From assembly GCA_946612175.1 (NCBI GenBank), contig CAMOEO010000166.1:1-6790 (forward strand): a DNA stretch of 6,790 bases. The letters are read 5' to 3'. Both the position numbers and the translations under genes were made by a program. Shown here piece by piece: positions 1 to 5,270 of the stretch (its first letter is position 1; every line of letters begins with the position of its first letter). The notes beneath the pieces are model-generated. The model did not search any database, was not told the DNA's origin, and saw only the letters and a program-made list of their open reading frames with translations. Source of the stretch: an uncultured Verrucomicrobiota bacterium. Its GTDB lineage: Bacteria; Verrucomicrobiota; Kiritimatiellia; RFP12; UBA3636.

Positions 1-206
1 TTGGCTTCATGCGCATAGGCCTGATCCTTCATATACCTGGTATTGATAAACACATTTAAAGCCGCGCTCTCCAGTGCGCTTCTTAAAAATGAAGCCCCTA
101 CTCCCGCGTCGGAAATGGCAATGACGGCTCCCTTCCTGCCGAACTGCTCGATCAGCTCCACTGCCTTGGCCGTCAGTCGCATGAGTTCCAGCGGCACCTC
201 ACAGGC
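1..206 (-). other. Lower-GC segment encoding part of a formiminotetrahydrofolate cyclodeaminase / methenyl-THF cyclohydrolase (FchA/FTCD-C family)
   Basis: In the same minus-strand frame as the dihydroorotase, residues 179-245 read as the middle of an FchA/FTCD C-terminal-type cyclodeaminase. CEVPLELM is at 179-186, ISDAGVGASFL at 208-218 and ALNVFINT at 226-233, followed by YMKDQAYA. The order and spacing match the helical family that acts on formimino- or methenyl-tetrahydrofolate in one-carbon metabolism. GC is about 53% over 1-180 against about 80% over 241-300, and A/T-ending codons such as TTA, AGA and AAT appear here but are rare elsewhere in the window. Codon use, composition and family all change at the same point, so the DNA appears to come from another genome or locus. 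The segment is open at the window edge and lacks both ends of the family domain. Family assignment is strong; its biological link to the rest of the window is doubtful. Confidence 0.75.
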
Positions 207-737
207 ATTCCGCAGGACCTCCTCCATGACGCCGTCGTCCGCGACCATCGCGCCGTCGTCCGTGAACGCCGCCGCGCCCGTCGCCGCCAGCGCCTCGAGC
301 GGCGCCGGCGCCGCGCCCGCGCGCCCCGCCGTGCAGCAGCCCGAGACGAGGTAGCGCACGCGGCGCTCCGGCGCGGCCGCCGCAAGCGCGAACTGGGCCC
401 GGATCGCCTCCGGGGAATCGAGCGGCGGGGTCGTGTTCGGCATCGCCAGGACCGTCCCCACCCCTCCCCGCGCCGCCGCCGCGAGGCCGGTCGCGACCGT
501 CTCGGCCTCCTCGGCCCCGGGCTGGCGGAAGTGGACGTGCGCGTCGATCGCCGCCGGCATCGCCAGCAGCCCCCGCGCGTCGAGCGCCGGCGCGCCGGGC
601 TCCGGTTCCGCCGAGAGGCGGCCGCGGACGCAGAAGAGGTCGCGCTCCGCGTCGGTCCCCGTGGCGGGGTCGAGCGCCCGGACGCCGCGGAGCGTCCAGG
701 AGGTGGAGCGGAGCAGGTCGGAAAGGGAGGACGGCAT
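1..737 (-). CDS. pyrC: Dihydroorotase (class I-like), N-terminal part, running in frame into a foreign-looking tail; partial at left edge
   Basis: Dihydroorotase interconverts carbamoyl aspartate and dihydroorotate in cytosolic pyrimidine synthesis. Residues 1 to about 178 fit the class I family. The metal-binding motif IDAHVHFRQPG is at about 64-74, with the HxH histidines at 67 and 69. The substrate-loop motif MPNTTPPLDS follows, then FTDDG with Asp160/161; an Asp in this motif is a metal ligand in class I enzymes. The ATG at 737-735 gives a normal N-terminus and lies 7 bp after the permease stop codon, so the two are probably cotranscribed. I see no clear Shine-Dalgarno. From about residue 178 onward the protein no longer resembles dihydroorotase. 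The expected strand with a metal-binding His (a QHAED-like motif) is absent, and a cyclodeaminase-like sequence takes its place (separate entry). As read, the product would lack most of the catalytic barrel. I am confident of the dihydroorotase identity upstream of the joint, but not that this open frame is one real gene. Confidence 0.8.
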   Translation of the reverse strand, partial: MPSSLSDLLRSTSWTLRGVRALDPATGTDAERDLFCVRGRLSAEPEPGAPALDARGLLAMPAAIDAHVHFRQPGAEEAETVATGLAAAARGGVGTVLAMPNTTPPLDSPEAIRAQFALAAAAPERRVRYLVSGCCTAGRAGAAPAPLEALAATGAAAFTDDGAMVADDGVMEEVLRNACEVPLELMRLTAKAVELIEQFGRKGAVIAISDAGVGASFLRSALESAALNVFINTRYMKDQAYAHEA

Positions 738-744
738 GGCGGAG

Positions 745-1770
745 TCAGGGGCGGGAGGAGGGCGCGCGCGCGGCGAGGAGCTGGACGAGCGCCACCGCGA
801 CGAAGACGAGGGCGCAGCCGACGATCTGCCGGGGGGAGAGCGCCTCCCGGAGGAAGATCCGGCCGCACAGGGCGGCGAAGACCGCCTCGAGGCTCATCAG
901 CAGCGAGGCGATCGCGGGGCGGGTGCGCTTCTGCGCGACGATCTGCAGCGTATACGCGACGCCCGAGGAAAGGAAGCCCGCGAACGCGATCGCCGGCAGC
1001 GCCGCGCGGAACGCGGCGAGGGAGAGACGGGGCGCCTCCGAGGGGAGCGCCAGGAAGGGAAGCCCCGCGAGGAAGCCGAAGAGGAACTCTCCGGCCGCGA
1101 GCGCGACCGGATCGACGCGCGGCGCGAAGCGGTCCACGCACAGGATCTGCACCGCGAACAGGAGCGCGCAGAGCAGCGTGAGCGCCTCGCCGGGCCCGGC
1201 CGAGAGCTTCGCGTCCGGGCCGACCGAGATCAGGTAAAGGCCCGCGAGCGCGAGCGCGACGCCGATCCAGGTCGTCCGGAGCGGGGGTCGCCCGACGAAA
1301 CAGCCGAGCACCGGGACGAGCAGGACGTAGTTGGCGGTGAGGAAGCCCGAGAGCCCGGCCGTGGTCCACAGCAGCCCGACCTGCTGGCACGCCGACGCCG
1401 CGAAGAGCGCCGCGCCGCACGCTGCCGACCCGACGGCAAGCGCGCGGACGCCGCCCGCCAGGGGATCGGCGCCGAGATGACGGCGGCGCCACGCGATCAC
1501 GGGCAGCAGCGCCAGGAAGCCCAGCAGATTGCGCGACGAGAGGAACGCGAACGGGCCGACATGCTCCATCCCGAGGCGCTGGGCGACGAACGCCGAGCCC
1601 CAGATGAGCGCCGTCAGCAGCAGCAGCAGCGACGGCCCGACCGCCGCCAGGGGCGACTTCGCCGCCAAGGGCTGGTCCGCCGCCAGAGGCCGGTCCGTCG
1701 CAAGGGGCGACTTCGCCGCCAGAGGCCGGTCCGCCGCAAGGGGCGAATTCGCCGCAAGGGGATGTTTCAT
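745..1770 (-). CDS. EamA/DMT-superfamily permease with N-terminal hexapeptide repeats
   Basis: This is a 341-residue inner-membrane protein of the drug/metabolite transporter superfamily; the substrate cannot be told from sequence. Two EamA repeats are visible, at about 47-185 and 195-335, predicting about ten membrane helices. Helix 1 contains ALIWGSAFVAQRLG (54-67). The first repeat has GLSGFLTANYVLLVPVLG (139-156), and the second ends with the typical SLLMSLEAVFAALCGRIFLRE segment (about 289-309) plus a final helix. I chose the ATG at 1770-1768. An upstream GTG at 1812 would lie before the predicted promoter, and the next internal Met (residue 68) comes after helix 1. Residues 4-45 are seven PLAA-type hexapeptides, absent from ordinary EamA proteins, so the cytosolic N-terminus is about 40 residues longer than usual. 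The dihydroorotase follows after 7 bp. The family call is firm. Confidence 0.92.
   Translation of the reverse strand: MKHPLAANSPLAADRPLAAKSPLATDRPLAADQPLAAKSPLAAVGPSLLLLLTALIWGSAFVAQRLGMEHVGPFAFLSSRNLLGFLALLPVIAWRRRHLGADPLAGGVRALAVGSAACGAALFAASACQQVGLLWTTAGLSGFLTANYVLLVPVLGCFVGRPPLRTTWIGVALALAGLYLISVGPDAKLSAGPGEALTLLCALLFAVQILCVDRFAPRVDPVALAAGEFLFGFLAGLPFLALPSEAPRLSLAAFRAALPAIAFAGFLSSGVAYTLQIVAQKRTRPAIASLLMSLEAVFAALCGRIFLREALSPRQIVGCALVFVAVALVQLLAARAPSSRP
1636..1761 (-). repeat. Seven tandem 18-bp units encoding PLAA-type hexapeptides
   Basis: There are seven head-to-tail 18-bp units with no spacer, in frame within the permease N-terminus. The encoded units are PLAANS, PLAADR, PLAAKS, PLATDR, PLAADQ, PLAAKS and PLAAVG. 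Units 2-3 and 4-5 form a near-identical 36-bp dimer (CCCCTT... followed by CCTCTGGCG...), which suggests growth by duplication of pairs as well as single units. The array starts three codons after the ATG and ends just before helix 1. Charged residues alternate between units (D/R and K/S), so net charge stays near neutral. Confidence 0.95.
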
Positions 1771-2029
1771 GGCGGGTATTCTACCACGCCCCGCCCGTTC
1801 TGGAAAGTCCACCGAATTCTATCCATTTTTCTTTTGCAGTTCCAATATTTATTTCTGCTTTATTTTCGCTCCCCCGCCAGTCCATTTTCTCTCTCCTGCG
1901 AGTACACCCCCTCCTCTCGCCACCGCCGGCGCGCCGGCCGCACGCCGGACATGCCCGTTCGATTTTCCCCGCGCAGGGGCCGGGAAGCGGGCGGACGGAT
2001 GCGGAATGGCGCCCCACGGAAAAACCCCG
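1771..2029. other. Intergenic region with AT-rich island between divergent transcription units
   Basis: I see no convincing gene here. Positions 1811-1870 are only about 30% GC, a sharp dip in this genome. The dip lies just upstream of the permease promoter, where an UP-like element could sit. Further right the DNA is GC-rich again and includes a perfect 14-bp palindrome GCCGGCGCGCCGGC at 1925-1938, which could be a protein-binding site or merely CG-rich sequence. Short open frames on both strands lack family resemblance and cross the promoters. Confidence 0.6.
1778..1806 (-). promoter_or_regulatory. Predicted sigma-70-type promoter of the permease-dihydroorotase unit
   Basis: On the minus strand, TTTCCA (1806-1801) is followed by a 17-bp spacer and TAGAAT (1783-1778). 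Only 7 bp separate the -10 from the permease ATG, so transcription would start at or next to the A of the start codon, giving a leaderless mRNA. A second TAGAAT lies upstream at 1821-1816 with a weaker -35 (TTGGAA, 18-bp spacer). It would give a leader of about 40 nt, so the leaderless reading is not certain. Confidence 0.5.
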
Positions 2030-2058
2030 TTGACACGGAAACGCGATTTTGCTAGCAT
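2030..2058 (+). promoter_or_regulatory. Strong sigma-70-type promoter of the small basic protein gene
   Basis: A perfect -35 TTGACA (2030-2035), a 17-bp spacer and TAGCAT (2053-2058) match the housekeeping consensus closely. The predicted start near 2065 gives a leader of about 36 nt. A purine-rich GAAAGG at 2087-2092 sits 8 nt before the ATG as ribosome-binding site. This is the strongest promoter in the window, which suggests high expression of a very short message. Confidence 0.8.
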
Positions 2059-2100
2059 CCCCGCCGTTTCCACCGATTTCACGTACGAAAGGTCCATTCC

Positions 2101-2256
2101 ATGAGCCAGCACAGCAGCCTGAAGGGTTCCAGCCAGATCGCGGTCCGCCGCAACGTTCTCAAGCGCCACGAGCGCGTCGACCTGCTCATGAAGCGCGGCG
2201 TCTGGAAGAAGGGCGACCGCGGCTTCGGCCTCCCCAAGACCAAGCCCGAGGAGTAG
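2101..2256 (+). CDS. Small basic protein of the PVC-bacteria family (TIGR04137-like)
   Basis: This is a 51-residue lysine- and arginine-rich protein. It begins MSQHSSLKGSS, continues with VRRNVLKRHERVDLLMKR (15-32) and ends with GLPKTKPEE (43-51). The pattern of SLK near the start, RRNVLKRxERV in the middle and GLPK near the end matches what I recall of the small basic protein family conserved in Verrucomicrobia, Chlamydiae and Planctomycetes. Its function is not established. Its size and charge suggest contact with RNA or ribosomes, but that is inference. The start is supported by GAAAGG at 2087-2092 with 8-nt spacing and by a near-consensus promoter. A perfect-stem terminator follows 27 bp after the stop, so the gene is monocistronic and probably highly transcribed. 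There are no cysteines, membrane segment or signal peptide. Confidence 0.88.
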   Translation: MSQHSSLKGSSQIAVRRNVLKRHERVDLLMKRGVWKKGDRGFGLPKTKPEE

Positions 2257-2283
2257 GCGAGCCTCCGCCATCCCCCACCACAC

Positions 2284-2320
2284 GGAACGCCGGGAGCGAT
2301 CCCGGCGTTCCTCGTTTTCC
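2284..2320 (+). terminator. Rho-independent terminator of the small basic protein gene
   Basis: A perfect 12-bp stem (GGAACGCCGGGA at 2284-2295 with TCCCGGCGTTCC at 2300-2311) encloses a GCGA tetraloop of the GNRA type. It is followed by TCGTTTTCC on the plus strand. The stem and short T-run lie 27 bp past the stop codon, as expected for an intrinsic terminator. On the minus strand no T-run follows, so it is probably one-directional. Confidence 0.85.
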
Positions 2321-2341
2321 GTCGCCGCCCACGTACCGCCA

Positions 2342-2364
2342 CCCGGCCGCGAACCGCGGCCGGG
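2342..2364. other. GC-only inverted repeat between convergent genes
   Basis: CCCGGCCGCG (2342-2351) and CGCGGCCGGG (2355-2364) form a perfect 10-bp stem around a 3-nt AAC loop. It lies 27 bp beyond the stop of the minus-strand DUF721 gene. It may help end that transcript, but there is no T-run on either side, so calling it a terminator would be speculative. Confidence 0.4.
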
Positions 2365-2391
2365 CCGGCATGGAACGGGAGGCGTGGCCCC

Positions 2392-2856
2392 CTATCGCGC
2401 CAGGGCGAGGCGCACGGCGCGCACCACCGGGCGGTCCGCCGGGGCGCCGAGCGCGGCGTTGAGCTTCGGCGGCAGGTGGCGGGGCGCCGTGCGCCGCAGC
2501 TCGGCCAGCCATGTCGAGCCCTTCACGAGCACCGAGAGCGTACCGTTCTCCAGCCCGCCCGGCGAGGCGTGAGCCGCGATCGTCGGGCCGACCGCCTCCG
2601 CCCACACGCGCTCGATGCGGAGCGCGTCCGGGTCGACCTCCGGCACGCCGAGCGCCTTCACGACGCGGCCGAGCGCGTCCTCCACCCGCTCCGCCTCCTT
2701 GAACGGCGGCGGCGGCAGCGGATCCGGGATGCGCAGGAACTCGCGCCGGACGCGCCACGCGTCGGCGCGGAAGCCCGGGGGCAGCGTCCGCCGCGCGGCG
2801 CGGCGGGCGCCCCACTCGTCGTCGGGGACGGATTCCGGAGGGGCGGGCCGGGCCAT
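2392..2856 (-). CDS. DUF721 / DciA-like protein (probable replicative helicase loader)
   Basis: This is a 154-residue soluble protein. The C-terminal half carries the DUF721 signature: VWAEAVGP (84-91), then AHASPGGLENGTLSVLV (95-111) and STWLAELRR (114-122), ending with VVRAVRLALAR. Family members called DciA help load the replicative helicase DnaB in bacteria without DnaC or DnaI. That role is known for the family and inferred here. The N-terminal 50 residues are charged and proline-rich, including a PLPPPPF run, with no recognised domain. The ATG at 2856-2854 lies 10 bp downstream of the purM stop codon, so the two are probably one operon driven from the purM promoter. The length is within the usual range. 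The functional link to purM is not obvious and may only be cotranscription of housekeeping genes. Confidence 0.85.
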   Translation of the reverse strand: MARPAPPESVPDDEWGARRAARRTLPPGFRADAWRVRREFLRIPDPLPPPPFKEAERVEDALGRVVKALGVPEVDPDALRIERVWAEAVGPTIAAHASPGGLENGTLSVLVKGSTWLAELRRTAPRHLPPKLNAALGAPADRPVVRAVRLALAR

Positions 2857-2866
2857 CGCGGGCGCC

Positions 2867-3910
2867 CTACGCGAGGTTCTCGAGCCGGGTCTTCCCCGCG
2901 CCCTTCGCGATCTGGCCGATCACGATCGGCCGCGCCTTCGCCTTCTCCAGCGCCGCCATGGCGCGCGCCAGGTCCCGCGGGCGGACGTCGAGGACGTAGC
3001 CGATCCCCATGTTGAAGACGCGGTACATCTCCTCGGGGTCGACCTTGCCGACCTCCTGGAAGAAGCGGAAGATCGGCGGAACCTCCCACGCGCGGCAGTC
3101 GAACACCGCGTCGACGCCCTTCGGGAGCATGCGCGGGACGTTGTCCACGAGCCCGCCGCCCGTGATGTGCGCCATGCCGTGGATCTTCACGCCCGCCTTG
3201 CGCACGGCGAGGACGGGCTTGAGGAACGAGCCGTGGACGGCGAGGAGCGCGTCCTGGAACGTGGTCCGCGTCCCGGGGACGAAATCCGAGAGTCTCTTCT
3301 TCGCGACCTCGAAGACGAGCTTTCGCGCAAGCGAATATCCGTTCGTCTGCAGGCCGGTCGAGGGAAGGCCGACGAGCATGTCGCCCTCGCGGATCGTCTC
3401 GCCCGTGACGAGGTCCTTCCGCGAGACCTTGCCGACGATCGTGCCGCACACGTCGTACTCGCCGTCGGCCGGATAGAGGCCGGGCATCTCGGCGGTCTCG
3501 CCGCCGAGGAGCGCGAGCCCGTTGCGGCGGCACCCGCGGCAGAAGCCGGCGATGACCTTGGCGAAGATCTTCGCGTCGAGCTTCGCGGTGCCGAGGTAGT
3601 CGAGGAAGAAGAGCGGCGTCGCGCCCTGCGTGAGGATGTCGTTCACGCAGTGGTTCACGAGGTCCTCGCCCACGGTGTCGTGGATGCCGGCCATGTGCGC
3701 GACCTTGAGCTTCGTGCCGACGCCGTCGGTGGAGGCGACGAGGATCTCGCCCGCGCCGGGCGATCGGAAGAGGCCGCCGAAGCGGCCGATGTCCGAGAGG
3801 ACGCCGGGGGTCTTGGTGCTCTTGACGTCGGCCTTGATCTTGGCAAGGCCGCGGTCCATTTCGTCGATGTCGACGCCGGCGGCGGCGTAGGCGGAGGGCT
3901 TCTTCTTCAT
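2867..3910 (-). CDS. purM: Phosphoribosylformylglycinamidine cyclo-ligase (AIR synthetase)
   Basis: PurM carries out the ATP-dependent ring closure of formylglycinamidine ribonucleotide to aminoimidazole ribonucleotide (EC 6.3.3.1), the fifth step of purine synthesis, in the cytosol. The 347-residue length is normal for a single-domain bacterial PurM. Visible family blocks are GRFGGLFRSPG (42-52), the nucleotide-binding ASTDGVGTKLKVA (59-71), NDILTQGATPLFFLDYLG (90-107), LLGGETAEMPGLY (134-146), GLPSTGLQTNGYSLAR (181-196), HITGGGLVDNVPR (248-260) and VFNMGIGYVLDV (298-309). None of the key blocks is missing. The start is the ATG at 3910-3908, which begins MKKKPSAYAAAGVDI in line with the family. 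The open frame continues upstream without a stop, but that part is antisense to another gene and resembles nothing. The DUF721 gene follows after 10 bp. This is the most certain call in the window. Confidence 0.98.
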   Translation of the reverse strand: MKKKPSAYAAAGVDIDEMDRGLAKIKADVKSTKTPGVLSDIGRFGGLFRSPGAGEILVASTDGVGTKLKVAHMAGIHDTVGEDLVNHCVNDILTQGATPLFFLDYLGTAKLDAKIFAKVIAGFCRGCRRNGLALLGGETAEMPGLYPADGEYDVCGTIVGKVSRKDLVTGETIREGDMLVGLPSTGLQTNGYSLARKLVFEVAKKRLSDFVPGTRTTFQDALLAVHGSFLKPVLAVRKAGVKIHGMAHITGGGLVDNVPRMLPKGVDAVFDCRAWEVPPIFRFFQEVGKVDPEEMYRVFNMGIGYVLDVRPRDLARAMAALEKAKARPIVIGQIAKGAGKTRLENLA

Positions 3911-3941
3911 GGTCGGGAGACGGGGTTCCGGGATGCGGGGG

Positions 3942-3968
3942 CGGCGCCCCGGGGACTCCCGGGCGCCG
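3942..3968 (-). other. Very stable hairpin in the predicted purM leader
   Basis: The arms 3942-3953 and 3958-3968 pair over 11 G-C pairs with a single bulged base (3950) and a 4-nt loop. The hairpin lies about 30 nt upstream of the purM ATG and inside the predicted leader. There is no T-run after it, and the sequence does not look like the PurR box or purine riboswitch that I know. It could affect translation or mRNA stability, or simply reflect composition. Confidence 0.4.
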
Positions 3969-3987
3969 CGCGGCGCGGACGGGGAAG

Positions 3988-4016
3988 ACTCTAGGGGAAA
4001 CCGCCGAATTCCGCAA
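3988..4016 (-). promoter_or_regulatory. Predicted promoter of purM-DUF721
   Basis: On the minus strand, TTGCGG (4016-4011) is followed by a 17-bp spacer and TAGAGT (3993-3988). The start would fall near 3981, giving a leader of about 70 nt. The -10 resembles the other -10 boxes in the window; the -35 keeps only TTG. Its -35 lies 12 bp from the -35 of the divergent plus-strand promoter. Confidence 0.5.
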
Positions 4017-4028
4017 GCGGAAAACGCA

Positions 4029-4057
4029 TTGACGCCGGAGGGCCTTTTTCCTAGAAT
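4029..4057 (+). promoter_or_regulatory. Promoter of the coiled-coil / glycosyltransferase operon
   Basis: TTGACG (4029-4034), a 17-bp spacer and TAGAAT (4052-4057) match the housekeeping consensus well. Transcription should begin near 4064, only about 12 nt before the ATG at 4076. An AAAGGA at 4065-4070 lies 5 nt before that ATG, so the leader would be little more than the ribosome-binding site. Confidence 0.75.
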
Positions 4058-4075
4058 GCCCGCGAAAGGATGCAC

Positions 4076-5260
4076 ATGAAACCCTCGGGCCTCCCTCTTC
4101 TTCTCCTGTTCGCCGCCGTCCTCCCGCTTCGCGCGGCGGCGGCGGACCCGGCGCCCCCCTCCCCCGCCGCCCGGGAGCCCGCCCCCGGCGCCGCCGAGGC
4201 CGCCAGGGTCCTCTCCGGCGTCGAGCGCAACGTCCAGGCCAACTGGAACCGCATCGGCCGCGCCAGCGACCGCATCGCCGAGCTCCGCGAGGAGCTCCCC
4301 TCCCTGCCCGACCGCGCCTGGTTCTCCACCGACAAGCGCGACCAGCGCGAGCGGATCCGCGACAAGATCGGCGAGGCGCGCGAGCTGCTCCTCTCCACCA
4401 CCGCCAAGGAGCTCCTCAGGGACCTCTCCCGCGTCGAGGACCGCATCGCCTCCTGCCGCGCCGAGATCACCTCCCTCCGCGACCGCATGGTCGTCTCGCC
4501 CGAGCGCCGCGAGCGCCTCCAGAAGGCCATCGACGAGCAGGAGAAGCGCATCGCCGCCCTCGAGGAGACCCGCGCCGGACTCCGCGCCCGCATCGTCGCC
4601 GAGCTCGAGGCGCTCGGCCTCCGGATGGACGACGCCACCGCCGAGCTCTTCCTCTCCAACGTCTGCGCCGAGACCCTCATCGACAACACCGTCGTCGCCC
4701 GCAACATCGCCGCCGTCGTCGAGAAGCTCCGCGAGCTCATGGGGGGTGGCGACATCGCCTCCGCCCGCCGCTACTTCGGCATGTACCTCGTCCTCGTCGA
4801 CGTCCAGCGGGAGTGCTTCCGCATCTACCTCGAGAAGCACGAGAAGGAGTGGCTCCCCGGCATCGACGCCATCCTCGCCGAGGCCGAGCAGACCCTCGCC
4901 GACTCCCGCCACCACGCCGCCAGCGGGGAGTACGCCCCCGAGCAGCGCGAGATCTTCCGCCGCAACGCCGAGCTCAACCGCCAGACGCTCGACGCCGCGC
5001 GCGCCTACCGCCGCGTCCTCGAGCAGCAGGCCTCCGCCGTCCGCGAGAAGGACGCCCGCGCCGCCCGCATCCACGCCGTCGCCGAGAACTCCTTCCGCAC
5101 GATCAGCCTCGCGGGCGCGTTCCTCGACCTCGTCCGCTCCAACGGCGCGGACTTCGACGCCATCCTCCGCATGGAGCTCCCGACCCTCTCCTCCTTCGAC
5201 GACGCCGGCCTCCGCCAGGAGTTCCTCCAGATCACGCGGAAGATCCGCGAACGCGAATAG
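4076..5260 (+). CDS. Exported coiled-coil protein of unknown function
   Basis: I do not recognise this 394-residue protein. It begins with a signal peptide: Lys2, a leucine/alanine-rich core at 6-18 and an AAAAD junction near 23-24, so it is probably secreted or periplasmic. A proline/alanine-rich linker follows to about 35. Residues about 45-200 are rich in Glu, Arg, Leu and Ala with heptad-like spacing, e.g. RVEDRIASCRAEI and EEQ/EEK-type stretches, which predicts long coiled coil. The rest is also helical and holds EKHEKEWLPGIDAILAEAEQ. There is no later membrane segment, and only three scattered cysteines were noticed. I prefer the ATG at 4076 over the one at 4070, because AAAGGA (4065-4070) is correctly spaced for 4076 and overlaps 4070. 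The glycosyltransferase follows after 10 bp, so an envelope-related role is possible but unproven. Confidence 0.85.
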   Translation: MKPSGLPLLLLFAAVLPLRAAAADPAPPSPAAREPAPGAAEAARVLSGVERNVQANWNRIGRASDRIAELREELPSLPDRAWFSTDKRDQRERIRDKIGEARELLLSTTAKELLRDLSRVEDRIASCRAEITSLRDRMVVSPERRERLQKAIDEQEKRIAALEETRAGLRARIVAELEALGLRMDDATAELFLSNVCAETLIDNTVVARNIAAVVEKLRELMGGGDIASARRYFGMYLVLVDVQRECFRIYLEKHEKEWLPGIDAILAEAEQTLADSRHHAASGEYAPEQREIFRRNAELNRQTLDAARAYRRVLEQQASAVREKDARAARIHAVAENSFRTISLAGAFLDLVRSNGADFDAILRMELPTLSSFDDAGLRQEFLQITRKIRERE

Positions 5261-5270
5261 GGCCCGCCGC

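Noticed and set aside
173..1492. 439-codon minus-strand frame overlapping permease and dihydroorotase
   Set aside because: It is an Arg/Pro/Ala-rich out-of-frame shadow; the family motifs lie in the other minus-strand frames.
1616..1631. CAG/CTG triplet run
   Set aside because: It encodes consecutive leucines of the first membrane helix; five or so repeats are expected from codon bias and hydrophobicity.
1781..2017. 78-codon minus-strand frame in the intergenic region
   Set aside because: It has no family resemblance and mixed composition, its stop lies inside the predicted -10 box, and it crosses the AT-rich island; unlikely to be coding.
433..2055. 540-codon plus-strand frame opposite the dihydroorotase and permease
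   Set aside because: It is an Arg/Glu/Gln-rich composition artefact antisense to two recognisable genes. Its RRQ/RRK repeats are just the permease 18-bp array read backwards.
4746..5270. Upstream extension of the glycosyltransferase frame
   Set aside because: It is Ser/Pro/Ala/Thr-only sequence overlapping the coiled-coil gene in another frame. The glycosyltransferase family N-terminus begins after 5271.
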